A stretch of 64,000 bases of DNA. Source: Sycobia sp. Sy_11 (lineage: Eukaryota; Arthropoda; Insecta; Hymenoptera; Epichrysomallidae). This document shows positions 30,921-43,187 of this stretch, one piece after another; position 1 is the stretch's first letter, and each line of letters begins with the position of its first letter. Under the pieces are notes generated by a model, which worked only from the letters and a program-made list of their open reading frames with translations, was not told where the DNA came from and searched no databases. Made by a program: the position numbers and the translations under genes. The stretch is from NCBI GenBank assembly GCA_018907035.1, contig JACCIC010000200.1:960287-1024286 (forward strand), in the 5' to 3' direction.

Positions 30921-32207
30921 TTAGGAGTGTCAATAAGTCTTTCCCGTTTTTTGTAAGAGATGGCGCCACCAATACTGTGCGAGTAGTCAATGGTTACATA
31001 TGTCATAATGAAAGCTTATTCATATGTCAACAATTCCATACTAACACATTAGTTAAAATTTTTTCGCATCATAAATTTTTGATATCGTGAAAATTTCGAA
31101 ATTTGAGCCGAGTCGACGTCATTTGCGGGAAGTTTCACTTTATTGGTTCAATTTGAAGAAATCTGCTGCCGAGACGCATCGATTGCTTCAGGAGGCTTAT
31201 GGAGAAGGTTGTGTCGATGATTCAAGTGTTCGCGGATGGTTTCGACGCTTCAAAAGCGGTGATTTCGACGTGGAAGACAAGGAGCGTTCCGGGCGGCCGC
31301 AAATCTTTGAAGATCGAGAATTGGCGACTTTGCTTGATGAAGATTCTTGTCAAACGCAAGAAGAACTTGCTGAAGCATTGGGAGTTGACCGAACAACCAT
31401 TTCCAAGCGTTTGAAAGCCATGGGAATGATCCAAAAGCAAGGAAATTGGGTGCCGTACGAACTGAAGCTGAGAGACGTCGAACGGCGTTTTTTCACTTGC
31501 GAACAGCTGCTTCAGCGACATAAAAGAAAGGGTTTTCTGCATCGTATCGTGACTGGCGATGAAAAGTGGATACGTTACGATAATCTGAAGCGAAGAAAAT
31601 CATGGGGACTACCCCGCCATGCATCATCATCGACGGCCAAGCCAAATATTCATGGCGCCAAGCTCATGCTCTGTATATGGTGGGACCAGCTAGGTGTGGT
31701 TTACTATGAGCTTCTGAAACCGAATGAAAGGATCACAGGCGAGGTCTATCGACGACAATTGATGCGTTTGAGCCGCGCACTGCGAGAAAAACGGCCACAA
31801 TACTCCGACAGGCACGACAAAGTTATTTTGCAACATGACAATGCTCGCCCACATGTTGCACCGCCAGTGAAAACATACTTAGAAACACTCAAATGGGAAG
31901 TCCTACGCCACCTGCCGTATAGTCCAGACGTTGCTCCGTCTGATTACCATCTCTTCAGATCGATAACGCATGGCCTGGCTGACCAGCACTTCCATTCCTA
32001 CGAGGAAGCCAAAAAATGGGTGGATGACTGGATAGAGGCCAAACCGGTCGAATTTTTTCGCAACGGGATTCGTATGTTGCCAGAAAGATGGGAAAAAGTT
32101 GTAGCTAGCGATGGCCAATACTTTCAATAATTCATTTGTAACCATTTTTTCACAATAAAGGCTCAAAATTTGAAAAAAAAACGGGAAAGACTTATTCACA
32201 TACCTGA
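30921..32207 (+). mobile_element. Mariner element, young copy 2
   Basis: TIRs TTAGGAGTGTCAATAAGTC and ...CACATACCTGA are flanked by TA (30919-30920, 32208-32209). It is the same family as 10068-11357, 1287 bp long. Confidence 0.95.
31093..32130 (+). pseudogene. Mariner transposase with lost start codon
   Basis: The frame is open over the full length and keeps all three catalytic Asps (TGDEKW, QHDNARPH and APSD). The codon that is ATG in copies 1 and 3 (GTGAAAATGTCG) is ATT here (GTGAAAATTTCG), so the native start at 31093 is lost. The first in-frame ATG downstream is past the first helix-turn-helix, near residue 112. A GTG at 31087 is not expected to serve in a eukaryote. Other changes from the copy at 57487 are G177R, P274R, P276L and M293I. 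The missing ATG suggests it is inactive or makes only a truncated product. Confidence 0.85.
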
Positions 32208-33365
32208 TAATTGATTTCAAATTTCCTATAATTTATGTGTAAGTATTTATATCAAATTGCTTACTTGTCATGATTATAATTTTTGCTAAAGCTATTTTGT
32301 CAAATTAAATTGTAATTGTAAAATATATAATTTTGTATGTCATTTTTTAATACAGTTATTTATCTATTTTTGTTTGTAATGGAAAAATCTTTCAAATATA
32401 TTAATGTATATGTTCGAAATCAAAATTGTATTATTGGAGGTATATCTTATGGAGGGTAGAGAAAAGGAGTGGAAACTCCGCTTGGTTTACATGGGAAAAG
32501 CTGGATAAAAATTAGCCGGAGATGGTAGTTCAGATTTGTTCGGTAGACGTCGCTGTATTGGAAATTCCGCGATGGTTCTGCGGACAACATAAAGATAAAG
32601 CAAAAGCCAAAGCGAATAAAGGGAAGAAAAGAAGCAAACGTATGAGAGCAGAGATTTAACTTTCCCCTCTCTCCTCGTTAAATACATGCATTTTGCAATT
32701 ATGTCCCGAAGTTCTGTCATATAATTTGACACGATTTTAGTAAAGTTTCCTCTATCTATCAAAATATTTAGCAAAAGTTTTAGCAAACTTCTCACTATCT
32801 TCCACAGTTCGGAGTTTTCTAGTAAAAGAATTAATTAATTAATTAATTAATTCGCTAAGGGTGCAGACTACAGAAAATGCTAAGATTAAGGAGAGTAATA
32901 AGAAGGAGTAGAAACTCTCCTAAAATCGTGTCAAATTACACGGCAGGACTTCGGGACTGAATTGGCCACAAGGCGGCGACACACTGTGAGGTTGCTCGTT
33001 GAACTACATGTGTTTGAAGAAAAGAGAGTGTGGGTATGCAGTGAGATAGCAGTGATCGTGGCAAGAGGTGAAAGTTAGATGCATTAAATTAGTGTGTGCA
33101 ATATGTGTGAAACGTAGGGGGACTATAAATAAATAAATGAAAATTTAGTAAAAATTTCTAAATGCATCATACAAAAAAAAATATAAATAAACAATAACAC
33201 TACTTATATTTATAAACGATATATATAAAAAGAAAAATATGATATTTATATACTTTCTTCTATAAAAAGGAGATAAACATAGTTTAAAACATTAACACCT
33301 AAGATACAGGTGCAATAAATAGATAGACGAGGCGCGTATAGAATAGACACGGTCATCGGACGTTA
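32208..33365. other. No gene seen
   Basis: AT-rich and mixed DNA. The notable features are a run of TTAA repeats at 32830-32852 and a purine-rich part near 32600. The minus-strand frame 32795-32487 has no recognisable motif. Confidence 0.5.
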
Positions 33366-36088
33366 TTAAGGGGGCATCTCTGGTCTAAATCGATGAAAAA
33401 ATCAATTTTCTAAAAATACCGGTTTTGCATTTAGTATACTAATAGTAACATCGTACAATAATTTATTTTAACTTGCGCGCTCTAAAAATGTTTCTATAGC
33501 GTGCATTCTTGGTGCACGCGCAAGTATGATTTTGGAGCAATTCAGACAGCTGGCGATCGGAGAGGCACATACTTGGTCCCGCTTCTTTCTGTATTTATAT
33601 ATCTCACGAGTATTTTCAACGATATTTTGAAGCACTGAAAGTATTGCTTTCTTTTAATTTAATTGTAAAAACAGTTATACATTTATATTAGTTGGAAAAA
33701 AGTTCATAAAATGCATAAAGAAAGTACAAAATTCGGCAATTCGAGAGCTGATCGACAAAAAAAAAGAAACTTTCGTGGCAATCGATTTACGAGTGAGCGT
33801 GATGAAAGTGTGGTTAGTGCATCTGCTAAAAAAAATTAAGAAAAATAATGCTGCATCCGAAGTGAACGTTGATCCATTGTTGCATTACGTTATAGCGAAT
33901 TTCTTACTCCTTCTAAGACTACAAGACATTTTAATTTGTAAAACTTGTAAAGGCGATATAACATTTTCCAAACGTAACGAATAAGGATTAGGTTTTCAAT
34001 TAGTAGTTTCGTGTAAATGTGAAACAGAAACTCGTATTCCAAGCAATTCAACAATTCATACTTCCTATGAAATAAATCGCCGCTTTGTATTTGCGATGCG
34101 TTTACTCGGTGTTGGCTTGCTAGGTATAAATAATTTTTGTGCAATGATGGATATCAGCAAAGGGTATGCTTCAGCTACTTGTTATGCAATAGTAAACCAC
34201 ATTTGGATAGCAGCAGAAGCAGTAGCTACATTAGTTTTTAGACAAGCACTTAGTGAAGAACAAAGAGAAAATGAGGCTGCCGGTAATCGGCTCACAGTTT
34301 CTGGTGACGGCTCTTGGGCTCGAAGGGGTTTTTCTTCTCTTGTCGGGATTGCCACATTGATTGGAAAATTTTCTGGAAAAGTTCTTGATGTCATTGTAAA
34401 AAGTAGAATATGCAAAGCTTGTGAACAATGGGTTGGAAAAGAAAATTCTATGGCTTATCAAGACTGGTATGAAACTCACGAGCCAGATTGTAGTGCAAAT
34501 CATCAAGGCAGTGCGGGATCGATGGAAGTTAATGGTATAAAAGAAATGTTCCAAAGATCTGTAGATTTGCATGATAGTTATTATGAATATTATATTGGTG
34601 ATGGCGATTCGAAGACTTTCTCATCGTTACAATAAATACAGCTCTATGGTGATGTTTTGAGCGTAAAAAAGAAGAAGTGTGTTTTACATGTTAGAAAGCG
34701 AATTTATAAAAGAGCAAAAGATGCTAAAAAACAACTGCCACAGATAAAAAAGGCTCAAAAAGCGTTAGAAGCTTCACAAAAAGGTGCAGATGGAAAAAAC
34801 GACAAAAAAAAAACAAAAAAAAACTGAAAAGCCTAAAATAACGGCTACATTGACTAATAAAGTCATGCTAGAGATGTCAAAATATTACGAATTAGCTGTT
34901 TGCCGAAATCCAGATTCTGTTGAAGATATGAGAAATGCTATTTGGGCAACTTTTTACCACAAGATTTCTACGGATGATAAGCCTCAACATATGAATTGTT
35001 CCGCTGGGTCAGACTCATGGTGCAAATACCGAGTTGCTGAAGCTACCGGCCAGTTGAAAAATTTTGTGCACCCTCCAGCACTAGACGAAGAAATTCAATA
35101 TTTATTAAAAAAGATTTATGAAGATTTTACCACAGACGATCTGCTAGAAAGGTGTATCGGAGCACACACACAAAACACCAACGAAAGCTTCAACGCTTGT
35201 GTTTGGAATATAGCTCCAAAACACATGTTTTCTGGGAAGAAAATTGTTGAAATTGCTACCTATTATGCTGTGTGCGTCTTCAATGAAGAATTTTTACCTT
35301 TATTAAAAATCATGGAAACCATGGGTATTTCGATTGGCAGCGTAGCAATGGATTTTGCGCAGAGGCAGGACGAAAATAGAATTAAGCAAGGAAGTCGTCG
35401 CAGAATTGAAGCTTTAAAAGAACGGCGACTCGAGCTTAGAAAAGCTAAGACGCACGAAAATGAGTTTTTTGAGGACCAGGAACGAATTATGTATGGAGCT
35501 GGTATCGTGGATTGAGTGTAAGAGGTTTATTTCTTCATTTTTTACACAGGTTTTCAAAAAATTATTTGAAACGCGTTTTTCTCGAAATAACATTTTTTGA
35601 CCTGGCTGACATGATTTAACAAAAACTATTCAACCGATTGGGCTGAAATTTTGAAAGGTTGTTCGTCACACATATAGTTATAGCCCATACTAGAATTATG
35701 AATATTCAATTACATTTGAGCACTTTTTTAAACAACATAACCTCAAAAAATAAGCCGCAAATTAGAAAAGCCCGCCATTTTGTATTTATTTTACTTAAAC
35801 TGATTGATTTTAGTACGGGCTATAGCCACTTTCTTATATTTTAATATGCTTTTGGAATTTTTCATTTCAGAGCTTCCTGTGTCAAGATATGATGTCAGCC
35901 AAAAAAAGCAAGCTTCGTTGTGGCAACCATATCTGGGCCATATTGGATGAAAAATGAAAAAAAAAATTTTTATGCAGACTTCAATATGTATTTTTTTAAT
36001 ATAAAAAAAATTGTAGTGTGATAATAAAGTTTATTGCAAGAAGAAAATCTTGAAAATTTATGCAAAAAGACTAGAGATGCCCCCTTAA
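33366..36088 (+). mobile_element. Kolobok/Mutator-like DNA transposon, nearly full length
   Basis: TTAAGGGGGCATCTCT(G)GTCT at the left and AGAC(T)AGAGATGCCCCCTTAA at the right are inverted copies. If the TIR starts at the G run, each end is bordered by TTAA, the target of Kolobok-type elements. Length is 2.7 kb with one transposase gene, now broken. A fragment of the right end recurs at 1263-1616. The last 400 bp contain a segment inverted relative to that copy. Confidence 0.8.
33711..35515 (+). pseudogene. Kolobok/Mutator-like transposase, four lesions
   Basis: The ATG at 33711 begins a basic N-terminus (KKRNFRGNRFTSERDESVVSA). A frame change occurs in an A run near 33830, and a TAA at 33982 interrupts CKTCKGDITFSKRNE-stop-GLGFQLVV. 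The frame 34096-34632 holds INNFCAMMDISKGYASATCYA, then VSGDGSWARRGFSSLVG with a likely catalytic Asp, the zinc-like CKACEQW...H..C segment, and YYIGDGDSKTF with a likely second Asp. A TAA at 34633 and a second A-run frameshift near 34810 precede frame 34784-35512. That frame has HMNCSAGSDSWCKY, RCIGAHTQNTNESFNACVW with the probable catalytic Glu, and a charged tail. I place it with the family called Mutator-like transposase in Pfam. It is otherwise complete, so it died recently. Confidence 0.78.
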
Positions 36089-36099
36089 TTGTATGATAA

Positions 36100-37000
36100 C
36101 CTCATTTTAAGTACATCTATACGAAATACACATACCCTTAGAAGTGAATAGTATGGATCGCTCGACGGCTCTCACGGTAGGTCATTCGCCACGGACGCCC
36201 ACTGGCCCATCAAAACAGCCAAACACTCAAGAAGGAGAGAACGACCCGATGGAACAATCGCGTACGATCCCCACTATAGGACTGAGGCCGTCCCCAGAAC
36301 AAATAGCCGCTGGACTCGGATATTTCCCCGGATCGTGGACGCTGCCACCCGGCCACAGTACGGATTTGGCAGGAAACATGAAAATTCCGCCAGCCACAAC
36401 AAACTGCTAGCCGTATATGCCAGGCACGTGACCGTATTACCACTCAGTGATGCTACAACAGTATCCGACAGCGTACTCAATCCCACCCACTCTGCCATCA
36501 GAAATGCAGCCAGCCCCTACGGAAACCCGAAAGATGACCTCGAATAGATCGTTCAAGAATACTTACTTAAAAGAAATGTATACTGGGCAGTTATTATAAC
36601 AGTGGCACATACAATTTACGGGAGCTCCCCGAGAAGACGTCGAGGAATTCATCGAACAGTTAGAAGAAACGATGTGTAGTCTAGATATCCCGGCAACAGA
36701 CATATTAAAGCTAATCCGCGAGATCTTGAGTGGAGCAGCACGCATCTGGGCCAGACCCCTCTACAAAAATTGGCGCATATTAGACGAGTTCAAAAGTGCG
36801 TTGCGCCGTCAATTTAGGTCAATCGATTATACCTTACGATTAGAGAAGATTTGCGCGATCGAACATAATGTTCGAAAGAACCCATCAGTTCGTATCTACG
36901 AAGCATGTGCGTGTTAATCGATAAGATGGCGCCCGAGCTCGCTCTTGTGACGCAATTGGATCGAATTTATCGAAATTTACAACCCTAGCATATAGATAAA
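36100..37000 (+). pseudogene. Gypsy-type gag, broken
   Basis: A proline-rich N-terminal stretch (36144-36407) and the retrotransposon gag domain at about 36590-36990 are readable with frame changes. The domain includes FTGAPREDVEEFIEQLEET, LKLIREILSGAARIWARPLY, RRQFRSIDYTLRLEKI and LVTQLDRIYRNLQP. The pattern of a DVEEF helix, L-SGAARIWAR, a RRQFR-D block and a Q-D-IYRNL-P end is that of retroviral-like gag helices. It starts directly beyond the Kolobok-like right end, so that transposon may have inserted in or beside this element. Confidence 0.72.
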
Positions 37001-37229
37001 ATTAATAGAGATTATTTTAAAATAATTTTTAAAATGAGCTGCAACTGATCGGGCAGAAAATTGAACTAAAGAAGAAGCTTACAAGGAGATATAAAGAGCG
37101 ACCACCTGCAGAAAACTGTATGGGGAGTACAGCATTCTGCTTTCCATCAGAAAGAACGAGCAAACGCTTTAGGTTAGCAGCCATCGACAATGATAAATCC
37201 TCAACCAATAAAAAGACAGTAACAATAGA

Positions 37230-37780
37230 GGAGCCATGAGCTTCGACATTAACTAGAGACAACAACGAAGAGCCACGTCAGCACAACAACCGACAGGAAC
37301 ACAGAAGAAATTACAGTCCGGCCCCCAGACATCGCTCACCATCTCCCAGATATCGAAATCCTCCATCATCCCCTCGTGACCAGTTCCCATCACCCTACCG
37401 TAATATACATACCTCACCACATACGTTCACAGATTTTCCGTCCAGCCATATCTCTCGAAGCCCTTCTCCATATTCAGTTAACGACCGTAACCATATTAAA
37501 GATTGATGACTGCGACCACGAACGCCTGATCATGTATATCGATCGTCAAGCTACAACAGCAACTGGAACGAGTACACACATCGAAGCGAACGGCCGCCCA
37601 GATCACCAAGTCGAAAAAGTAACTGGAACGACCAGAGATATCGTAATGAGCGGCAATCACCATCTAGGCGAGATAACTATAGACGTGATCACAAGGACTA
37701 CCGTTCGACACGATGTGATGATACAAGCTATGATAGCAGACAGCAAGGTGAAGACGCAAGGCCTTGCTGGACCCGGGCAA
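37230..37780 (+). pseudogene. Arg/Ser/Pro-rich gag C-terminal region
   Basis: Two frames, 37267-37503 and about 37504-37780, encode low-complexity basic sequence rich in R, S, P and Y (SPAPRHRSPSPRYRNPPSSP; NERQSPSRRDNYRRDHKDYR). A stop at about 37501 lies between them. Such RS-like regions bind RNA in some gag proteins. The plus-strand frame 37376-37786 is a shadow of this region. Confidence 0.5.
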
Positions 37781-37789
37781 ATACCCTGA

Positions 37790-38062
37790 TTGGTCGATAT
37801 AAAATGGAGTCATCTACAAATACCCCAAAAGCAGGCTAATTATTATAACAAAGACCGAAGGCAAAATAACTTTAATGTAAACGACTGGGTGTGTAGACGT
37901 AACCACGTCTTATTCTCAGTCCCAGACAAATTTGCGCCCAAATTTGTAGCATCCAGTCAAATTAAAAAAAAGATCTCCCCCGTAGTCTTTGAAACTAGGA
38001 ATCTGAACGATGGGAAAATAAAGAGTCCATATGTCGGACTTAAAAAGATACTACACACCTAA
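37790..38062 (+). pseudogene. Integrase C-terminal fragment
   Basis: KQANYYNKDRRQNNFNVNDW, then RNHVLFSVPDKFAPKF, and KKKISPVVFETRNLNDGK match the tail of gypsy integrases, which have 'K-YY-DRR-F--GD-V-RRNHVLS', 'FAPKF-GPF' and 'VSPVVYE'. It directly follows the gag tail, so protease, RT, RNase H and the integrase core are absent. The element is therefore a large internal deletion derivative. Confidence 0.65.
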
Positions 38063-39434
38063 CACCCCAAATTTTATTTCAGATCCCGATGATAACTACT
38101 ACGATACAAGGCACCAGAAGAGGCCGAGTTTTACGGAGAACAATAGTAACCGATCATCCACACCAACCAGGAAGGATAGAAATCCCGAGAAGCCACGTCT
38201 CCGAACAAGGAGAAGCGGAGGGGTTAACTCCAATAAACATGGTAGCACCGCGTGTACAAGTATGTTCGGATTCCCCGATAGTACCGCATTCCGAGATCAA
38301 TTTGATAAAGGAGCAGACTCTGGAAAAACTCGAGCAAGGCCAGACGAAGCCTATCGAGTTCAGCCCAGACTCGACGCAAGAGATTGTCGAAGCAGCCCGA
38401 AGCATAAAATATGTACAAAACCTGTAGATCAGGCTTCCATTAAATTCTACCTAATAGATATTGACGTCTCAGAATTAAAAAACCCCAGACTTGAAAATTC
38501 CAGCTCACCCACACTTAGCGAACAATCCGTACAGCGGCAGTGAGACAATTCCCCCGTATTAACCTTTACCGCTGAGAGAAATGAAAGCCGCGGAGTGGAA
38601 AACGTACAGGTGTGCCCCTACGGAAAGACGTAAAACTAGCATAACATCAGAAGAAGCACATCAGAAAAGACGTAAAACTATCACAAGATCAGAACGTAAT
38701 AAAGAGATCCATCCGGAAAGACATAAGACTACTACAACATTAATAGAAGAGGTAAAGGAAGAAAGAAGAGAAAAAGAAGTGGTAAAGAAAGAGAAAAGAG
38801 AAGAAAGAAGAGAAAGTAAGGAAAGAGAAACGGACTGGATCTATAATCTTAAAAATACCGCCCCCAATTTTACTCCCTCCCTATGCCCACATCCTTCACC
38901 ACCTGCTTGAATAATATTGCAATTACGTATTGTGCCCAAGAAGCACATAACAACAGCCCCAAGCGACTGTTGAAACTGTGGTGAAACTCGACATAACTAC
39001 ACCGCCTACCCTTACCCGCGGAGCAAGGAATTCTGCTCTAAGTGTGGCAAAGCGGACCGCGACGTGCGCACGTGCACGTCCGTCCAAGATCGTTCGACCC
39101 CTGTCCTATCATCTTGGGAGGGGGAAGGCACTGCGCAGCCAGAGATACAGACGAAGACGAAAAGTGTGTCAGACAGGGAAGATGTACGAGTGAGAAGCGA
39201 AGGCCCCACAGTTGCGCAAACCCTGCGAGAGGTGACAGGCACAATGGGAAATACGCAGCCAGTCATGATCCTCATGCAAGGGGTAAAGGTCTATATGCAG
39301 AAGTAAAAGTGGACCTTACGTGCGAATGGCCTCCGAACTACCAGCTATCGTACCTAGAAGCGTACAAATGTGAACCTGTTGTAAAGGGACAATATAAATT
39401 TCCTTATAAATGGCCAAGAGTTTTCGCGCAATAG
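38063..39434 (+). pseudogene. 3' frame with RRKT repeats and a zinc knuckle
   Basis: Frames 38031-38540 and 38581-38907 precede a third stretch reading to 39432. The second carries PTERRKTSI, HQKRRKTI and PERHKTTT units spaced by multiples of three, then a charged KEERREKEVVKK segment. Further on (38975-39070) a knuckle-like block reads NCGETRHNYTAYP then FCSKCGKADRDVRTC, with C-x2-C pairs. These modules follow the integrase in this relic and resemble the 19 kb fragment. I do not know the function; nucleic-acid binding is the obvious inference. Breaks are many. Confidence 0.5.
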
Positions 39435-41225
39435 AGTTATAAATGTCTAATATAGATTTCCCTCAATACTGTTACAAATGGCTAAAATAGTTTGCTCCGA
39501 ATTACGAATGGCTAATATACAAATATACAAATGGCGCTAATGGCCGCCGACGTTTCAACTATTGTACTGGGAAGTCAATAAAAATTGATCCAATCACAAA
39601 TGGCTAATATTGTTTTTCCCAATGTCGCCCCCATGATTGTCATAAGCCCAAGAGCGATGCCAATTAAAATCATGAGAGATGACCAGGATACATAGAATAT
39701 TAGAGCTAACCTCCGTGAGCAGAAGCACTACCAAGGCACAGCGTCGGCGGGCGAGGACGCGTAAATGTAAATGAGCAAGAAACAGCTCAAGTATAAAATA
39801 AACTACTTGCCTGTTTCACCAATGCTGACGCTGTACCTGATAAAATCAACTGGAACAGCAATAAAAATATACGTTGTTTCAGCAACATACCTCGCCAAGA
39901 AGAGAGAAGAAGACGAAAAGGTAACGTGCCAATGTCATTTACATTGTGAAGCGCAAGAAGAAGCGTGGGTTACAATAACGAGGCGTTAGATTATAACACA
40001 TTCCTAATTTTAGAGTAGAACGATAATCAAACCTTTAGATGTAGTATTAGTATTAGGATTAGGATAGGATCAAACATTAGCTAAAACATTAGATTAGACT
40101 TAGTTCAAGATTAGAATTACATTAAATTAGAATTAGGTTAATCAAAGAAATTGGTGTTGTTATAGTATAAGAATTTATCATTACAAATTAGCAGTAAGAA
40201 TAACAATAACAACATAGTTTTATATAGTCACAGCAAAACAACTCCGACTCCTGTACACACCAGCAGGTGTAATCAATAACATTTAGTACCGTCAGCGAAC
40301 GCACTCACTGCACGCGACTAATTCCATTCCCTTTTTTGCGTATCATATCCCCTGCATTTACCATACACATCGGAATTACCGCAATTGCGAACCGCGAGAG
40401 TGCACGTCCAACGGAGAGAACATGGAGCAATCAAGAGCTTAGGAGTGCTCTTCTTCCTTCTTCGCCATTCAACCTTGGAGGAGAGAGCATCTCGTTTAGC
40501 AACACGCTAACACACATCCCCGGACACAGAGAGGTCAGCCCGCTCTACTCTCTAAAGTATCAGCATCTACATACCGAGTCTTGACAAGGAGACCCTTGCC
40601 ATCCATCCCGCAGCCGTGAGATGCATCCACGTTTCGGCAATCCAAGGACGCCGGCAGTATAGCCACATTCGTGTCAGTATGAGGTAGAGAGTCGTCATCA
40701 TCTTAAACGCCAGCAGCGAGCGAGCAAGCAAGAGAGAAGGAGAGAACGGCTCCGCATCAAGGACGTCTGCACCGAAGAGTGAGCGATAGGGAGAGAGGAA
40801 GAGCGAAAGAGACAGCCGCGGCTTCCTCGCAGCAAGTAGTTTTGTCTTTTATTCTATTCATATTCTCGAGTGGCCAGTTAGGTCGCCTTAGCCCGCCGTC
40901 ACATGGATTTTTATAGTATGTACGAAATCTGTTATTCGAGCGAACTACCGTCCCCATTATGATTGTTTCCCCCGCGTCTCCGTTTTCGTATCGTACCAGT
41001 GCGCCCGTCTAAGTTTGTATCTTCCCGTATCATGACATATTTTCCCCACGCGTCGCTGAAGTCGGGAGAAGTGGCTAGCCCGCAAGTTACCGTATAGTAT
41101 AGTAACACCAATGTAGTTATTATCGCTACTGTGATTAATAAATATATTCTCAGAATTGTTATTCGCCGTGAGTAATTATTACAGTGTTCCCGTAGTTCCA
41201 TTTTCCTTGTTCCCCGGTTCAGCTA
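39435..41225 (+). other. 3' noncoding and LTR-like region
   Basis: Frame 39771-39986 has no recognisable motif. A TTAGGATTAGGATAGGATC-like stretch lies near 40055. From about 40240 (TGTACACACCAGCAGG) the DNA becomes G+C-richer with GA tracts (40720-40820). It ends with GTGATTAATAAATA near 41130 and TTCCCCGGTTCAGC near 41210, resembling the end of the 18.8-20.7 kb block. I read it as a probable LTR but could not match a 5' partner. Confidence 0.4.
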
Positions 41226-41363
41226 GAGCCAGCGATTGTGTGCATGGAGAAACACACGCACACGCACACATACACCATATACATACTCGTGTATATGTCG
41301 GTATTCACAGTAAGTGTAATGCCAAAACTGGGCTTACAACTGCCGCCTAAAGCGCGAATCCAG

Positions 41364-41365
<2 letters not shown>

Positions 41366-41434
<69 letters not shown>
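41366..41434. repeat. (CA)n-(TA)n compound microsatellite
   Basis: A CA run at 41366-41386 is followed by a TA run to 41432. The flanks to 42440 contain a GA run at 41950-41998 and unassigned AT-rich DNA. No gene is seen between 41226 and 42440. Confidence 0.92.
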
Positions 41435-41435
<1 letters not shown>

Positions 41436-41964
41436 TATATATACACGTATATACGAAATCAGGTGCACGAAAATCTGTAATTATTTGAGTTTTGTTTTTA
41501 AGTATCTCGTCCCAAATACTGCTAGATATCGTCTCTCTTTTACTTCCTAATGTGTCCTACTCCTCTCCCCTTTCTGGCACTGCAGCTGCAGCTGCCACAC
41601 CAGATGCTACACTACTCTTTCCCGCCCCCTTCCGCCTCTTGCACCCGCCTGAACACTAATCGCTGCCTGCACTGCCTGCACACGTATATATTTTTCTATT
41701 CGGACCTTGTCCTGCAGTATGCTACCCTTACCGATTATAAACGGAACTTCTTCACGGTTCCGTCACAGAAAAAAATTTTTCTACTGGCGCTGCAATGGAA
41801 CCAGATACGCCTATGTCCCTGTCAAGCTCTATTCATCTCTGCTGCTACACACACACACATATATATATCTTCAAAACATGTATCGGTTATCTTAACCTAT
41901 ACATGTTAATAATTCTTGCCAATAGGGAAAATGAGGGAAAAAGGGAAAGAGAGAGAGAGAGAAA

Positions 41965-42001
<37 letters not shown>

Positions 42002-42439
42002 AGAGAAATATATCATATGAAAATTTTAGATATAATATAATATATATTATTATTAATAACTTTTTCCTGACCTTTTGAGCAAGTGAAGCAAGTTCTTCTT
42101 TTCTTTTCTTTACATAAATTTTTTTCGGTTGACGAAATTATTAGAGATAGTTATTCACGCGAGTGCTAACATCATATAAATTATTGAATTTATTCGAGGA
42201 CTAGCTTTTAAGAGAAAATAATCCTCAGTTGACAAATTGAAATTCTCGATTTGATATTACAAAAATCAAGCTCAAGTAATGAGAAGAGGAATGAAGATTT
42301 CCAAATTCAATCATCGTTCGGTTACTTCTTTTCAGCGTCGTTACATCAAAGGTTAGTCTTTTTTTTAAATATATTTTGTTGGCGCAAATTGATATTTCGT
42401 AATAACGTTAGTTGAGGAATATCTTAGTTTTCGCAATAT

Positions 42440-43187
42440 TTTAAAGTTTTCCTTCTTCAAAGGCAAATCCGCTAGAGAAACATTCCGTGAGATTTATGGC
42501 ATTTTGGGGGATGGCACGCTATCACTTCGAACCGCAGAGAAATGGTTTCGACAATTCATAGCCGGTAAAAAGGACACCATGGATAAGCCAGCCGGCGGAA
42601 GACCTGTGACGACGAATACCGATCATCAAATCAGAGAATTTATCAAGTTAGACTGGCATGTGGATACAAAAAAGCTTGATGTTTGGGTGCCGCATGATTT
42701 GACTCAAAAAAACCTTCTGGAACAAATCAACGCCTGCGATGTGCTGCTAAAAAAATAGAACGAACTTGACTCATTTTTGAAGCGGATGGCGACTGGCGAC
42801 AAAAAATGAATCACATACGACAATATCAAGCGAAAACGGTCGTGGTCCAAAGCCGGTGGACCGTCCAAAACAGTGGTCAAGCCGGGATTGACGGCCAGGA
42901 AGGTTTTGCTGTGTGTTTCATGGGATTGGAAGGGAATCGTCCACTATGAGCTGCTCTCATATGGCCAGACACTTAATTCTACCATCTACTGTGAACAACT
43001 GGAGAGCTTGAAACAGGCTATCGACTTGAAGCGTCCACAATTGTCCAACAGGAAGGGTGTAGTGTTCCACCAGGACAATGTCAGACCACACACTTCGTGG
43101 ATGACTAGTCAGAAGCTACGGGAGTTCGGATGGGAGGTTTTATCGCATCCACCATATAGCCCGGACATAGCGCCAAGTAATTACAAA
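42440..43187 (+). pseudogene. Mariner transposase relic (fourth lineage), copy A
   Basis: GKSARETFREIYGILGDGTL and TAEKWFRQFIAGKKD come from the N-terminal domain. The second helix-turn-helix is deleted (REFIKLDWHVDTKKL). WVPHDLTQKNLLEQ is the linker. MATGDKK-stop-ITYDNIKRKRSW has the first catalytic Asp with a nonsense codon. The frame from 42873 has GVVFHQDNVRPHTS with the second Asp and SHPPYSPDIAPSNY, where the third Asp is Asn. Past 43187 the sequence changes to gypsy, so the copy is truncated by that junction. The same family recurs at 47850-48729. Confidence 0.85.

Noticed and set aside
31087..31092. GTG as a start codon for the mariner transposases
   Set aside because: Copies 1 and 3 have an ATG two codons later, and eukaryotic initiation at this GTG is not expected.
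33366..36088. piggyBac-type element because of TTAA
   Set aside because: The protein has none of the piggyBac motifs that I know. The GDGSW, GDGDSK and TQNTNES blocks fit the Mutator-like family.
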